Source: Oscillospiraceae bacterium UBA4632
GTDB taxonomy: Bacteria > Bacillota > Clostridia > Oscillospirales > Oscillospiraceae
Reading direction: 5' to 3'
Assembly (NCBI GenBank): GCA_002405995.1
Contig: DHMW01000042.1
Span: 25,521 to 57,406 of the forward strand
DNA: 31,886 nt
In this document: positions 1-7,692 of the stretch, piece by piece
Layout of the letters: each line of letters opens with the position of its first letter
How positions within the stretch are numbered: the stretch's first letter is position 1
Notes under the pieces: model-generated
Told to the model about the DNA's origin: nothing
What the model saw: only the letters and a program-made list of their open reading frames with translations
Databases searched by the model: none
Position numbers and translations under genes: made by a program

Positions 1-21
1 GCTGCTCGCTTGCAATGGCGG

Positions 22-46
22 GGACGAGGGGGAAGGCCCCTCGTCC
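22..46. repeat. Inverted repeat / hairpin near the left edge
   Basis: Arms at 22-31 and 37-46 are perfect complements around a five-base loop. No clean T-run follows on either strand, so I do not call it a terminator with confidence. It lies next to the stronger hairpin at 61-100 and may mark the 3' end of a gene outside the window. Confidence 0.45.
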
Positions 47-60
47 TTCTCTGGGGGTTC

Positions 61-100
61 AAAAGGGGGCATTCTCTTCGAGAAGAGAATGCCCCCTTTT
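61..100. terminator. Bidirectional intrinsic terminator hairpin
   Basis: Two 19-base arms (61-79 and 82-100) are perfectly complementary. The stem starts with AAAA and ends with TTTT, so an RNA from either strand would carry a GC-rich stem followed by a short U-run. It lies about 110 bp downstream of the prs stop codon and is the best candidate terminator for glmU-prs on the minus strand; it may also serve a plus-strand gene outside the window. A smaller GC hairpin followed by TTTT lies at 110-128. Nothing in 1-210 looks like a gene. Confidence 0.6.
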
Positions 101-210
101 AGCGCACTTCCGCACGGTGCGGGAGTTTTCCCGCCGCGCAGCGCGCGGCATATTACTCCCATGCAGCGGGTCATAACAGCAAAGTTATTTAACCAATTCC
201 TAAAGGAGTT

Positions 211-1179
211 TTAGTTAAACAGCTTCGCGATGGAGATCTCCTGATACGTGCGCTCGATCGCCTCGGCAAACATCGGCGCAACAGTGAGATACTTGATGCG
301 AGCCTTGGCGAGCGCCGCCTCGTCCACGGGCGCGGGGATGGTGTCGAGCAGGGCCAGCTCGATGATATTGCTGTTCTCCAGGCGCTCGAGCGCGGGACCG
401 GACAGCACGCCGTGGGACGCGCAGGCGTAGACCTTCTTCGCGCCGCCGACCTCGACGAGCGCCTTGGCGGCGTTGCAGAGGGAGCCGGCGGTATCGACCA
501 TATCGTCAAAGAGGATGCACTCCTTGCCCTCCACGTCGCCGATGACGTTCATGACCTCGCACTGGTTCGCCTTCTGGCGGCGCTTATCGACGATGGCAAG
601 GTTCATGTGCAGCTTCTGGGCGAAGGTGCGCGCGCGGGCGACGGAGCCGACGTCGGGGGAGACGACGACCATGTCCTCGCAGACGGCGCCGAACTTCTTG
701 GCGTAATAATCCACGAACACGGGGTTGCCGAAGAGGTTATCGACGGGAATGTCAAAGAAGCCCTGGATCTGGCTGGCGTGCAGGTCCATCGTGAGCACGC
801 GGTCAACGCCCGCGGCGACGAGCATGTTGGCGACGAGCTTGGCGGAGATGGGGTCGCGGCTCTTGGCCTTGCGGTCCTGGCGGGCATAGCCGAAGTAGGG
901 CATGACCGCAGTGATGCGGCCGGCGGAGGCGCGGCGGCAGGCATCGACCATGATGAGAAGCTCCATCAGGCTGTCGTTGACGGGCTTGCAGGTGGACTGG
1001 ATGAGGAACACGTCGCTGCCGCGGACGGTCTCATACAGGGAAACGGACGCCTCGCCGTCGGCGAAGCGCTTGACCTCGCTCTCGCCGAGCTTGGTGCCGA
1101 TGATCTTGCAGATGTCCGCTGCCAGCTTGGGGTTTGCGTTGCCGGTGAAGATTTTGATGTCCTTGCCGTGAGAGATCAT
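211..1179 (-). CDS. prs: Ribose-phosphate pyrophosphokinase (PRPP synthetase)
   Basis: This cytosolic enzyme transfers pyrophosphate from ATP to ribose 5-phosphate to make PRPP, the precursor for purines, pyrimidines, histidine, tryptophan and NAD. The 322-residue product is full length for bacterial class I enzymes. Visible motifs are the flexible loop with YARQDRK, MDLHASQIQGFF, and the PRPP-binding loop DDMVDTAGS near the C-terminus (DDIIDTAGT in many relatives). The ATG is preceded by AGAGGAG at good spacing. It starts 39 bp after the glmU-like gene, the glmU-prs order of Bacillus and many Clostridia, so the two probably share the promoter near 2400. Identification is secure. Confidence 0.97.
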   Translation of the reverse strand: MISHGKDIKIFTGNANPKLAADICKIIGTKLGESEVKRFADGEASVSLYETVRGSDVFLIQSTCKPVNDSLMELLIMVDACRRASAGRITAVMPYFGYARQDRKAKSRDPISAKLVANMLVAAGVDRVLTMDLHASQIQGFFDIPVDNLFGNPVFVDYYAKKFGAVCEDMVVVSPDVGSVARARTFAQKLHMNLAIVDKRRQKANQCEVMNVIGDVEGKECILFDDMVDTAGSLCNAAKALVEVGGAKKVYACASHGVLSGPALERLENSNIIELALLDTIPAPVDEAALAKARIKYLTVAPMFAEAIERTYQEISIAKLFN

Positions 1180-1218
1180 GATGGTGTTACTCCTCTGTTT
1201 ATGATAAATTTTAAGCAG

Positions 1219-2358
1219 TTACTTTTTGCCGTGCAGCGCGCGCCGCTTCTCCGCCCAGCCGGGCTTGATGCTCTGCCGCGTGCGCGCGATGGCGAGCGAA
1301 TCGTCCGGCACCTCCTCGGTGATGGTGGAGCCGGCGGCGATATAGCTGCCCTTGCCCACGCGCACCGGCGCGACGAGGTTCGTATTGCAGCCGATGAAGG
1401 CGTCGTCCCCGATCGTGCAGCGGAATTTCTGGAAGCCGTCGTAATTCGTCGTGACCGTGCCGCAGCCGAAGTTGATGCGCTCGCCGCAGTCGGTGTCGCC
1501 GACGTAGGTGAGGTGTGAGATCTTCGTGCCGCTGCCGATGACGGAATTTTTGATCTCGACAAAGTCGCCGACCTTGACGTGGTCGCCGATCCTCGAGTTC
1601 GGGCGCACGTAGGCAAAGGGCCCGACCGTGGTGTGATCGCCTACGGTGCTTTCGTTCAGCTGCGAGGCGTTCACCTCCGTCCCATCGCCGATCACGCAGT
1701 CGCGGATCATGGCGTTGGGGCCGATGGTGCAGTTTTTGCCGATGACCGTCCTGCCGCGCAGGATCGTGCCGGGCAGAATGACCGTGCCGCTGCCGATCTT
1801 CACGCGCGGGTCGATGTAAACGCTGTTGGCGTCCAGAAAGGAGACGCCCGCCTTGAGATGCTTTTCCGCGATCTTGCGGCGGCACATATCCTGCGCATCG
1901 CGCAGCTCGTCCTCGTCGCCCACGGGAAGAAAGCCCTGCGTGATCTCCGCCCCCTTGGGGAAGGCGGCGAAGGCGCCGTGCTCCTTCAGCACCTTGCAGC
2001 ATTCCGCCGCATCGGCGGAGTAGACCGCGCCGCCGGAGAACACGCCCACCGGCAGCACCGCGCCGTTGACGATGAGCACGCGGCCCTTTTCATTTTTCAG
2101 GAGCCTGAGCAGCTCCTCGCCGTGCTTCGCCCCGTCCACATAGGTAACGCCGGCGCCCTCGGGGATATAGGGGCGCACCAGCTCGTGCGCGCGCACGTCG
2201 GAAACAATAAAAAACCGCTCGACGCCCTGTCCCATCAGCTCTTCGCACATCCACGTGAGGATGGGGCAGAACAAAATGGGCTGGAGCATCAGCGGTGTTT
2301 TTTCCTTTGCCAGGGTCATGCCGTCCGGCAGGAAGAGCACGGCAAGCTTGAGATCCAC
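1219..2358 (-). CDS. GlmU-like protein: intact acetyltransferase domain, degenerate uridylyltransferase domain
   Basis: I place the start at the GTG at 2358 because GGAAGGAG sits nine bases upstream, which gives 379 residues; canonical GlmU has about 450-460. The C-terminal left-handed beta-helix is GlmU-like. It keeps the YVRP arginine, FVEIKNS lysine, KISHLTYVGD histidine and TTNYDG asparagine that match the glucosamine-1-phosphate acetyltransferase site. The N-terminal part aligns with the pyrophosphorylase domain but has LPDGMTLAKE where LAAGxGTRM belongs. It has NGAVL where the metal-binding YGD(V/T)P aspartate belongs, and it is roughly 80 residues shorter. UDP-GlcNAc pyrophosphorylase activity is therefore unlikely. 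Position next to prs shows this is the glmU locus, not a stray paralogue. Whether it acetylates GlcN-1-P, binds nucleotide or regulates is inference. Confidence 0.85.
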   Translation of the reverse strand: MDLKLAVLFLPDGMTLAKEKTPLMLQPILFCPILTWMCEELMGQGVERFFIVSDVRAHELVRPYIPEGAGVTYVDGAKHGEELLRLLKNEKGRVLIVNGAVLPVGVFSGGAVYSADAAECCKVLKEHGAFAAFPKGAEITQGFLPVGDEDELRDAQDMCRRKIAEKHLKAGVSFLDANSVYIDPRVKIGSGTVILPGTILRGRTVIGKNCTIGPNAMIRDCVIGDGTEVNASQLNESTVGDHTTVGPFAYVRPNSRIGDHVKVGDFVEIKNSVIGSGTKISHLTYVGDTDCGERINFGCGTVTTNYDGFQKFRCTIGDDAFIGCNTNLVAPVRVGKGSYIAAGSTITEEVPDDSLAIARTRQSIKPGWAEKRRALHGKK

Positions 2359-2398
2359 GGGAACCATCTCCTTCCAGGGTAAAGTCTTTATTATTGCC

Positions 2399-2427
2399 AT
2401 TATAGCAAAGCTGCGAAAAAAATCCAC
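2399..2427 (-). promoter_or_regulatory. Candidate SigA promoter for glmU-like/prs
   Basis: On the minus strand there is a perfect TATAAT -10 at 2399-2404. The -35 is weak: GTGGAT at 2422-2427 with 17-bp spacing. A start near 2392 would give a leader of about 34 bases to the GTG. It is back to back with the trmL promoter. Confidence 0.45.
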
Positions 2428-2516
2428 TGTTTCCTGCAAAAAAAAGCAAATTTTTTTGTGAATGCTGCTGAATAAAGCCTATTTACAAAAATTGTTTCAA
2501 AAGGTTGTTTTTTTGG

Positions 2517-2545
2517 TTGAATTCGCAATGTTTTTGCGGTACAAT
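2517..2545 (+). promoter_or_regulatory. SigA promoter for trmL-pgk-tpiA-gpmI
   Basis: TTGAAT at 2517-2522 and TACAAT at 2540-2545 are separated by 17 bp. The start would lie near 2552, a short leader before the ribosome binding site at 2562. No other convincing promoter is seen before gpmI, so this one probably drives all four genes. Confidence 0.7.
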
Positions 2546-2577
2546 GATAAAACTTTCGCTTGGAGGAGTGCTGCTTC

Positions 2578-3087
2578 ATGCTCAATATCGTGCTTGTCGA
2601 GCCGGAGATCCCGCAGAACTGCGGCAACATTGCGCGCACCTGCGCCGCCACCGGCGCGCGGCTGCACCTTGTCAAGCCCCTCGGCTTCGATATCTCCGAC
2701 CGCGCGGTCAAGCGCGCGGGGCTGGACTACTGGCACCTTGTCGAGGTGAACGCTTACGAGAGCCTTGCAGACCTCTTCCGGAGGCATCCGGAGGCGGAAG
2801 GGGACTGCTGGCTCGCCACGACCAAGGCGCCGCAGGACTACTGCGCGGCGGAATTCCGCGACGGCTGCTGGCTCTTTTTCGGAAAGGAGACGGCGGGCCT
2901 GCCGGAGGATTTCAGAATAGCGCACTATGAGCGCTGCATCCGCCTTCCGATGCGCGCCGAGGCGCGCAGCCTGAACCTCGCGAACTCCGTGGCGATCCTC
3001 ACCTACGAGGCGCTGCGGCAGACGGGCTTCCCCGGCCTTTGCCGCGAGGGGGAGATGCTGCGCGCGGAGGGGAACGCATCTGTCTGA
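2578..3087 (+). CDS. trmL: tRNA (cytidine(34)-2'-O)-methyltransferase, SPOUT family
   Basis: TrmL uses S-adenosylmethionine to methylate the ribose of the wobble nucleotide in tRNA-Leu isoacceptors, and belongs to the trefoil-knot SPOUT superfamily. The 169-residue product has the three expected motifs: NCGNIARTC near the N-terminus, FGKETAGLP in the middle and SLNLANSVAILTYEALRQ near the C-terminus. Length matches the minimal TrmL fold with no extra RNA-binding domain. The ATG at 2578 is chosen because GGAGGAG (2562-2568) lies nine bases before it; an in-frame TTG at 2560 falls within the ribosome binding site. It is the first gene of an operon that continues into glycolytic genes 38 bp downstream. 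Confidence 0.93.
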   Translation: MLNIVLVEPEIPQNCGNIARTCAATGARLHLVKPLGFDISDRAVKRAGLDYWHLVEVNAYESLADLFRRHPEAEGDCWLATTKAPQDYCAAEFRDGCWLFFGKETAGLPEDFRIAHYERCIRLPMRAEARSLNLANSVAILTYEALRQTGFPGLCREGEMLRAEGNASV

Positions 3088-3125
3088 CCGTATGTTAACG
3101 TTATGTACCGTAAGGAGGAATCAGA

Positions 3126-4394
3126 ATGAATTATAACAAAAAGACCGTTCAGGACATCGGCGTGGCCGGGAAGAAGGTCCTGCTGCGCTGCGACTTCAAC
3201 GTCCCCCAGGACAAGGAGACCGGCGAGATCACATCCGACAAGCGCATCGTGGCGGCGCTGCCGACCATCCGCTATCTGCTCGACCACGGCGCGGCGGTCA
3301 TCGCCTGCTCGCACCTCGGCAAGCCCGAGCCGAAGTATGAAAAATGGGTGAAGAAGCAGACCGAAAAGGGCAAGGACCCCGCGGCGCTGACGGAGGAAAA
3401 GTGGAAAAGGTCGCTTGAGAAGCTGACGCTTGCGCCTGTTGCCAGGCGCCTTTCCGAGCTTTTGGGCAGGGACGTGATCTTTGCGCACGACGTGGTCGGG
3501 CCGGACGCCATGGCGAAGGCGGCGGCGCTCAAGGGCGGCGAGATCATGCTGCTGGAGAACACCCGCTTTGAGCCGGGCGAGACGAAGAACGACCCCGCGC
3601 TTGCCGAAAAGCTCGCCTCGATGGCAGAGCTGTTCGTCTCCGATGCGTTCGGCTCCGTCCACCGCGCGCACGCCTCCACCGCGGGCGTGGCGGCGTATCT
3701 TCCCGCCGTGTCCGGCTTCCTCGTCGCGCGCGAGCTGGAGGTCATGGGCAAGGCGCTCGACGATCCCAAGCGCCCGTTCGTTGCCGTGCTCGGCGGCGCG
3801 AAGGTGAGCGACAAGATCGCCGTCATCAACAATCTGCTCGACAAGGCGGACACCGTCATCATCGGCGGCGGCATGGCCTATACCTTCGCCAAGGCGCAGG
3901 GCGGTGAGATCGGCAAGTCCCTTTTAGAGGAGGACAAGTGCGCCTACGCGCTGGAGATGATCGAAAAGGCGAGGGAGAAGGGCGTGAAGCTCCTGCTGCC
4001 CGTCGATACCGTCGCGGCGAAGGAGTTCTCCGCCGACGCAGAGCCGGTCGTCGTTGACGCGATGCACATCCCCGCGGACATGATGGGCATGGATATCGGC
4101 CCGAAGACCGTCGGGCTGTTCTGCGCGGCGACGAAGGGCGCGGGCACGATCGTGTGGAACGGCCCCATGGGCGTTTTTGAGTTCCCCGCCTTTGCAAACG
4201 GCACCAAGGCGATGGCGAAGGCGCTCGCCGAGAGCGGCGCGGTCACGATCATCGGCGGCGGCGACAGTGCGGCGGCTGCCGAGCAGCTCGGCTTTGCCGA
4301 CAGGATCACGCACATCTCGACCGGCGGCGGCGCGTCGCTGGAGTTCCTTGAGGGCAAGGAGCTGCCGGGCGTCGCGTGCCTGCTCGATAAATAA
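3126..4394 (+). CDS. pgk: Phosphoglycerate kinase
   Basis: Catalyses 1,3-bisphosphoglycerate + ADP to 3-phosphoglycerate + ATP, the first ATP-yielding step of glycolysis. Visible motifs are RCDFNVP, CSHLGKP, ENTRFEPGE, SDAFGSVHRAH, GGAKVSDKI, WNGPMGVFE, GGGDSAAA and STGGGASLEFLEG, covering both lobes and the nucleotide site. At 422 residues it is about 25-30 longer than typical bacterial Pgk. The excess is a lysine-rich insertion at about residues 69-98, just after SHLGKP. AAGGAGG precedes the ATG. tpiA and gpmI follow, but gapdh, often just upstream of pgk, is absent; trmL is there instead. Identification is certain; the role of the insertion is unknown. Confidence 0.97.
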   Translation: MNYNKKTVQDIGVAGKKVLLRCDFNVPQDKETGEITSDKRIVAALPTIRYLLDHGAAVIACSHLGKPEPKYEKWVKKQTEKGKDPAALTEEKWKRSLEKLTLAPVARRLSELLGRDVIFAHDVVGPDAMAKAAALKGGEIMLLENTRFEPGETKNDPALAEKLASMAELFVSDAFGSVHRAHASTAGVAAYLPAVSGFLVARELEVMGKALDDPKRPFVAVLGGAKVSDKIAVINNLLDKADTVIIGGGMAYTFAKAQGGEIGKSLLEEDKCAYALEMIEKAREKGVKLLLPVDTVAAKEFSADAEPVVVDAMHIPADMMGMDIGPKTVGLFCAATKGAGTIVWNGPMGVFEFPAFANGTKAMAKALAESGAVTIIGGGDSAAAAEQLGFADRITHISTGGGASLEFLEGKELPGVACLLDK

Positions 4395-4454
4395 GCGTCT
4401 ATCCGCAGCGCGGCTGATCATAATCATTATAGAATACAGGAGAAAAGACCCGTC

Positions 4455-5228
4455 ATGAATCGCAGATATCGTAAAACCATTATCGCAGGCAACTGGAAGA
4501 TGAACAAGACCCCCAGCGAGACCCGGGAATTCGCGGAGCAGTTCAAGGCGATCCTTCCCAAGACCAAGTGGTGTGACATCGTCGTCTGTGTTCCCGCGGC
4601 CGACCTCGGCGCCGCTGTGCGCGCCTTTAAGGACAGCCGCGTCGCCGTCGGCGCGCAGAACCTCTACTTTGAAAAGAGCGGCGCCTACACCGGCGAGGTC
4701 TCCGCGGATATGCTCGCCGACCTGGGCGTGCGCTATGTGATCGTCGGCCACAGCGAGCGCCGCACGCTCTTCGGCGAGACGGACAGGATCGTCAATAAGA
4801 AGGTGCACGCCGCGCTCGAGGCGGGGCTGAACCCCATCATCTGCGTGGGCGAGAGCCTGGAGCAGCGCGAGATGGGCGTGACGATGGAGCTGATCGCCCT
4901 TCAGGTCAAGAGCGCGCTCGCCGGCGTCGGCGCCGAGCAGGTGCGCCGCTGCGTGATCGCCTATGAGCCGATCTGGGCGATCGGCACAGGAAAGACCGCC
5001 ACGAGCGAGCAGGCGGAGGAGGTCTGCTCCGCCATCCGCGCGCTGATCCGCGCGATGTACGGCGCGCGCGTGGCCCGCAGCGTGACCATCCAGTACGGCG
5101 GCTCGATGAAGCCGGGCAACGCCGCGGAGCTGCTGTCCCATGAGGATATCGACGGCGGGCTCATCGGCGGCGCTTCGCTCGACCCGAAAACGCTGATGGA
5201 TATCGTCCACGCCGCAAATCAGGACTGA
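4455..5228 (+). CDS. tpiA: Triosephosphate isomerase
   Basis: Interconverts dihydroxyacetone phosphate and glyceraldehyde 3-phosphate. The 257-residue product is a normal-length TIM barrel with NWKMNKT (substrate lysine), GHSERR (catalytic histidine), AYEPIWAIGTGKTAT (catalytic glutamate and the mobile loop) and the phosphate-binding YGGSMKPGN and GGASL segments. ACAGGAG lies about eleven bases before the ATG. The 60-bp gap from pgk holds no convincing promoter or terminator, so it is probably co-transcribed from 2517. gpmI starts 25 bp after its stop. Nothing is unusual. Confidence 0.97.
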   Translation: MNRRYRKTIIAGNWKMNKTPSETREFAEQFKAILPKTKWCDIVVCVPAADLGAAVRAFKDSRVAVGAQNLYFEKSGAYTGEVSADMLADLGVRYVIVGHSERRTLFGETDRIVNKKVHAALEAGLNPIICVGESLEQREMGVTMELIALQVKSALAGVGAEQVRRCVIAYEPIWAIGTGKTATSEQAEEVCSAIRALIRAMYGARVARSVTIQYGGSMKPGNAAELLSHEDIDGGLIGGASLDPKTLMDIVHAANQD

Positions 5229-5253
5229 ATGAGCAAAAAGGGAGGGTATTTTT

Positions 5254-6768
5254 ATGAATAAAACTCCGACTGCCCTGATCATCATGGACGGCTTCGGCCT
5301 GTCCGACAATGTTGTCGGCAACGCGGTGCGCGCGGCGAATACGCCGGTGCTCGACGGGCTGTTCGCCGAGTACGCGCATACCGAGCTTGCCGCCTCCGGC
5401 CTTGACGTGGGCCTGCCCGCGGGCCAGATGGGCAACAGCGAGGTCGGCCACACCAACATCGGCGGCGGGCGCGTCGTGTTCCAGGATCTGCCGCGCATCT
5501 CCCGCTCCATCGAGGACGGCACGTTCTTTGAAAACCCCGCCTACAACAAGGCGATGGACGACTGCCTTGAAAAGGGCTCGGCGCTGCATCTTTACGGCCT
5601 GCACTCCAACGGCGGCGTGCACTCCACGCTCGACCACCTCTACGCGCTTTTGAAGATGGCGCACATCAAGGGCCTCAAGCGCGTCTATATCCACGCCTTT
5701 CTCGACGGGCGCGACACGCCCCCGGCCTCCGGCCGCGACTTTGTGGCGCAGACCATGGAAAAGTGCAGGGAGCTCGGCGTCGGCAGGATCGCGACCGTCA
5801 TGGGCCGCTACTACGCCATGGACCGCGACAAGCGCTGGGACCGCCTGGAGAACGCCTACGATGCGCTCGTCTACGGCGAGGGCGTGCAGGATCCCGACCC
5901 CATCCACGCCATCGAGGAGAGCTACAAAAACGGCGTGACGGATGAATTCGTCGAGCCCATCGTCTGCGACAGGGACGGCATGATCTCCGACAACGATTCG
6001 GTCATCTTCTTCAACTACCGTCCCGACCGCGCCCGCGAGATCACGCGCGCGTTCGTCGATCCCGCGTTCGACGGCTTCAAGCGCGAGTTCTTCCCGCTTA
6101 CCTACGTCTGCAACACCGAGTATGACGCCACCATGCCGAACGTGCTCGTCGCCTTCCCGCGCATCAGCGTGAAAAACGGCCTTGGCGAATACCTGAGCAA
6201 GATGGGCATGACGCAGCTGCGCATCGCCGAGACGGAGAAGTACGCCCATGTCACGTTCTTCTTCAACGGCGGCGTGGAGGAGCCGTACCCCGGCGAGGAC
6301 CGCGTGCTCGTCGCCTCTCCGAAGGTCGCGACCTACGACCTCCAGCCCGAGATGAGCGCCTACGAGGTCGCGGATAAGTGCGTTGAGCGCATCGAATCCG
6401 GCAAGTATGACGTCATCATCCTCAACTTTGCCAACTGCGACATGGTCGGGCACACCGGTGTGTTCGATGCGGCGGTCAAGGCGGTGGAGGTCGTGGACGA
6501 GTGCGTGGGCAAGGTCGTGGAGGCGACGCTCAAGATGGGCGGCATCGCCATGATCACCGCCGACCACGGCAACGCCGAGCAGATGCTCCAGGCGGACGGC
6601 AAAAGCCCCATGACCGCGCACACGACGAATCCGGTGCCCTTCATCCTCTGCGGCGCGGGCACGGAGCTGCGGCCCGGACGGCTTGCGGACATCGCGCCCA
6701 CCATCCTCGATGTGATGGGGCTTGAAAAGCCCGCGGAGATGGACGGCAGAACGCTGATCGTGCGCTGA
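5254..6768 (+). CDS. gpmI: 2,3-bisphosphoglycerate-independent phosphoglycerate mutase
   Basis: Interconverts 3- and 2-phosphoglycerate through a phosphoserine intermediate and two Mn2+ ions, as an alkaline-phosphatase-superfamily enzyme. The 504 residues match the usual size. Motifs include MDGFG, GNSEVGHTNIGGGR with the phospho-accepting serine, GLHSNGGVHS, HAFLDGRDTPP, GRYYAMDRD, NFANCDMVGHTG and TADHGNAEQM, which supply the metal ligands. AAAGGGAGGG precedes the ATG. It is the last gene of the trmL-pgk-tpiA-gpmI operon; the hairpin at 6792-6830 follows. Mn-dependent GpmI is commonly pH-sensitive in sporulating Bacillota, which is family knowledge, not something seen here. Confidence 0.97.
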   Translation: MNKTPTALIIMDGFGLSDNVVGNAVRAANTPVLDGLFAEYAHTELAASGLDVGLPAGQMGNSEVGHTNIGGGRVVFQDLPRISRSIEDGTFFENPAYNKAMDDCLEKGSALHLYGLHSNGGVHSTLDHLYALLKMAHIKGLKRVYIHAFLDGRDTPPASGRDFVAQTMEKCRELGVGRIATVMGRYYAMDRDKRWDRLENAYDALVYGEGVQDPDPIHAIEESYKNGVTDEFVEPIVCDRDGMISDNDSVIFFNYRPDRAREITRAFVDPAFDGFKREFFPLTYVCNTEYDATMPNVLVAFPRISVKNGLGEYLSKMGMTQLRIAETEKYAHVTFFFNGGVEEPYPGEDRVLVASPKVATYDLQPEMSAYEVADKCVERIESGKYDVIILNFANCDMVGHTGVFDAAVKAVEVVDECVGKVVEATLKMGGIAMITADHGNAEQMLQADGKSPMTAHTTNPVPFILCGAGTELRPGRLADIAPTILDVMGLEKPAEMDGRTLIVR

Positions 6769-6791
6769 AAAATCAAATTGAACAGGTTTAG

Positions 6792-6830
6792 AAAAGGCTC
6801 TGGCGGTACACACTACCGTCAGAGCCTTTT
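6792..6830 (+). terminator. Intrinsic terminator after gpmI
   Basis: A 17-bp stem with one G-T wobble (6792-6808 against 6814-6830) and a five-base loop ends in TTTT, then GCTGCT. The short U-run may allow some read-through into the M23 gene 57 bp downstream, for which I see no separate promoter. Confidence 0.65.
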
Positions 6831-6886
6831 GCTGCTCTGTGCAATTTTGGGACGGGCCGCGCGATGCGCGGCGGAAAGGAAACGAT

Positions 6887-7642
6887 ATGACAGGATCGAA
6901 CGGCCGCGGCAAGCGGCATTCCTTCGGCGGGACGGGCTTATACATAGCCCTGTTCCTCGGTGTGACGGCGCTGGCCGTCGCGGGCTATTGGACGCTGCTG
7001 CCGAAAAATACGACGGACAAGGACGCGGAGAACGTCTCATCGCAGGTGGAGCTCCCCGTGCAGGACGAAACGCCGCAGATGCCGGAGGAACCCGCCGCCC
7101 CGACGGGCGGCGGAACGGAGGGCGTGCGCAGTCCGGAGCCGCCGGCGGAGGAGATCACCGTGATGGATGAGGCGACAGGCGTGGAGGACAGCGTACCCGC
7201 CGGGGAGACGGAGGAAGGCGCGCTGCCCGTTGCGCCGCGGCTGGTCGTCGAGCCGCTGGTGGGGGAGACGATCGCCGCCTTTTCCATGGACGAGCTGCGC
7301 TATAACGAGACGCTGGGCGACTGGCGCACGCACGACGGGGTGGACATTGCCGCCGAGATCGGCACGCAGGTGCTCGCCGCGTGCAGCGGCACGGTCACGC
7401 AGGTCGTCGCCGACGACCTGATGGGCACGAGCGTTACCATCGCGCACGACGGCGGCTATGAAACGACCTACGCGAACCTGCAGAGCGTGCCGACCGTGGG
7501 GGAGGGGCAGCATGTCTCCGCGGGCGAGGTCATCGGCGCGGTGGGCGCGACCTCGCTGGCGGAATTTGCCGGCGAGCCGCATCTGCACTTTTCCGTCACA
7601 AAGGACGGCGTGCCCTGCGACCCGGCGGAGTTTCTGAATTGA
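6887..7642 (+). CDS. Membrane-anchored M23/LytM-domain protein, SpoIIQ-like
   Basis: A 251-residue protein with one N-terminal membrane segment (about 16-36), an acidic, Pro/Glu-rich linker (about 41-120) and a C-terminal LytM fold (about 130-250). This matches SpoIIQ, the forespore protein that joins SpoIIIAH across the septum, and related clostridial M23 proteins. Zinc-site residues are present: H149 and D153 in THDGVDI, H232 and H234 in PHLHF. The usual catalytic histidine of YxHL is asparagine here (YANL, N197), so peptidase activity is doubtful. The ATG at 6887 follows GGAAAGGA; an in-frame upstream ATG at 6839 lacks such a site. The SpoIIQ assignment rests on architecture; a general M23 envelope protein is possible. 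Confidence 0.72.
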   Translation: MTGSNGRGKRHSFGGTGLYIALFLGVTALAVAGYWTLLPKNTTDKDAENVSSQVELPVQDETPQMPEEPAAPTGGGTEGVRSPEPPAEEITVMDEATGVEDSVPAGETEEGALPVAPRLVVEPLVGETIAAFSMDELRYNETLGDWRTHDGVDIAAEIGTQVLAACSGTVTQVVADDLMGTSVTIAHDGGYETTYANLQSVPTVGEGQHVSAGEVIGAVGATSLAEFAGEPHLHFSVTKDGVPCDPAEFLN

Positions 7643-7687
7643 AAAAAGGGGGGTCTGAGAGCTTTCTCTCAGACCCCTCTCTTTTTT
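7642..7687. terminator. Bidirectional terminator between the M23 gene and pssA
   Basis: A perfect 12-bp stem (7650-7661 with 7666-7677, loop CTTT) has an A-run at 7642-7647 and a T-run at 7682-7687. It can terminate both the plus-strand M23 gene and the convergent pssA transcript. Confidence 0.85.
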
Positions 7688-7692
7688 GCGTT

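Noticed and set aside
412..1518. Long open frame on the plus strand opposite prs and the glmU-like gene.
   Set aside because: It has no ribosome binding site, a composition dominated by Ala/Asp/Gly/Val/His expected from reading GC-rich codons backwards, and no recognisable motif. The opposite strand encodes clear enzymes.
6831..6886. SigF or SigG promoter for the SpoIIQ-like gene.
   Set aside because: No GTATA/TGMATA -35 with a suitable -10 could be found between the gpmI terminator and the start codon.
3924..6945. Two very long minus-strand open frames (532 and 594 codons) opposite pgk, tpiA and gpmI.
   Set aside because: Antisense shadows of strongly coding genes in GC-rich DNA. They are rich in Arg, His, Val and Asp, lack start signals and resemble no family.
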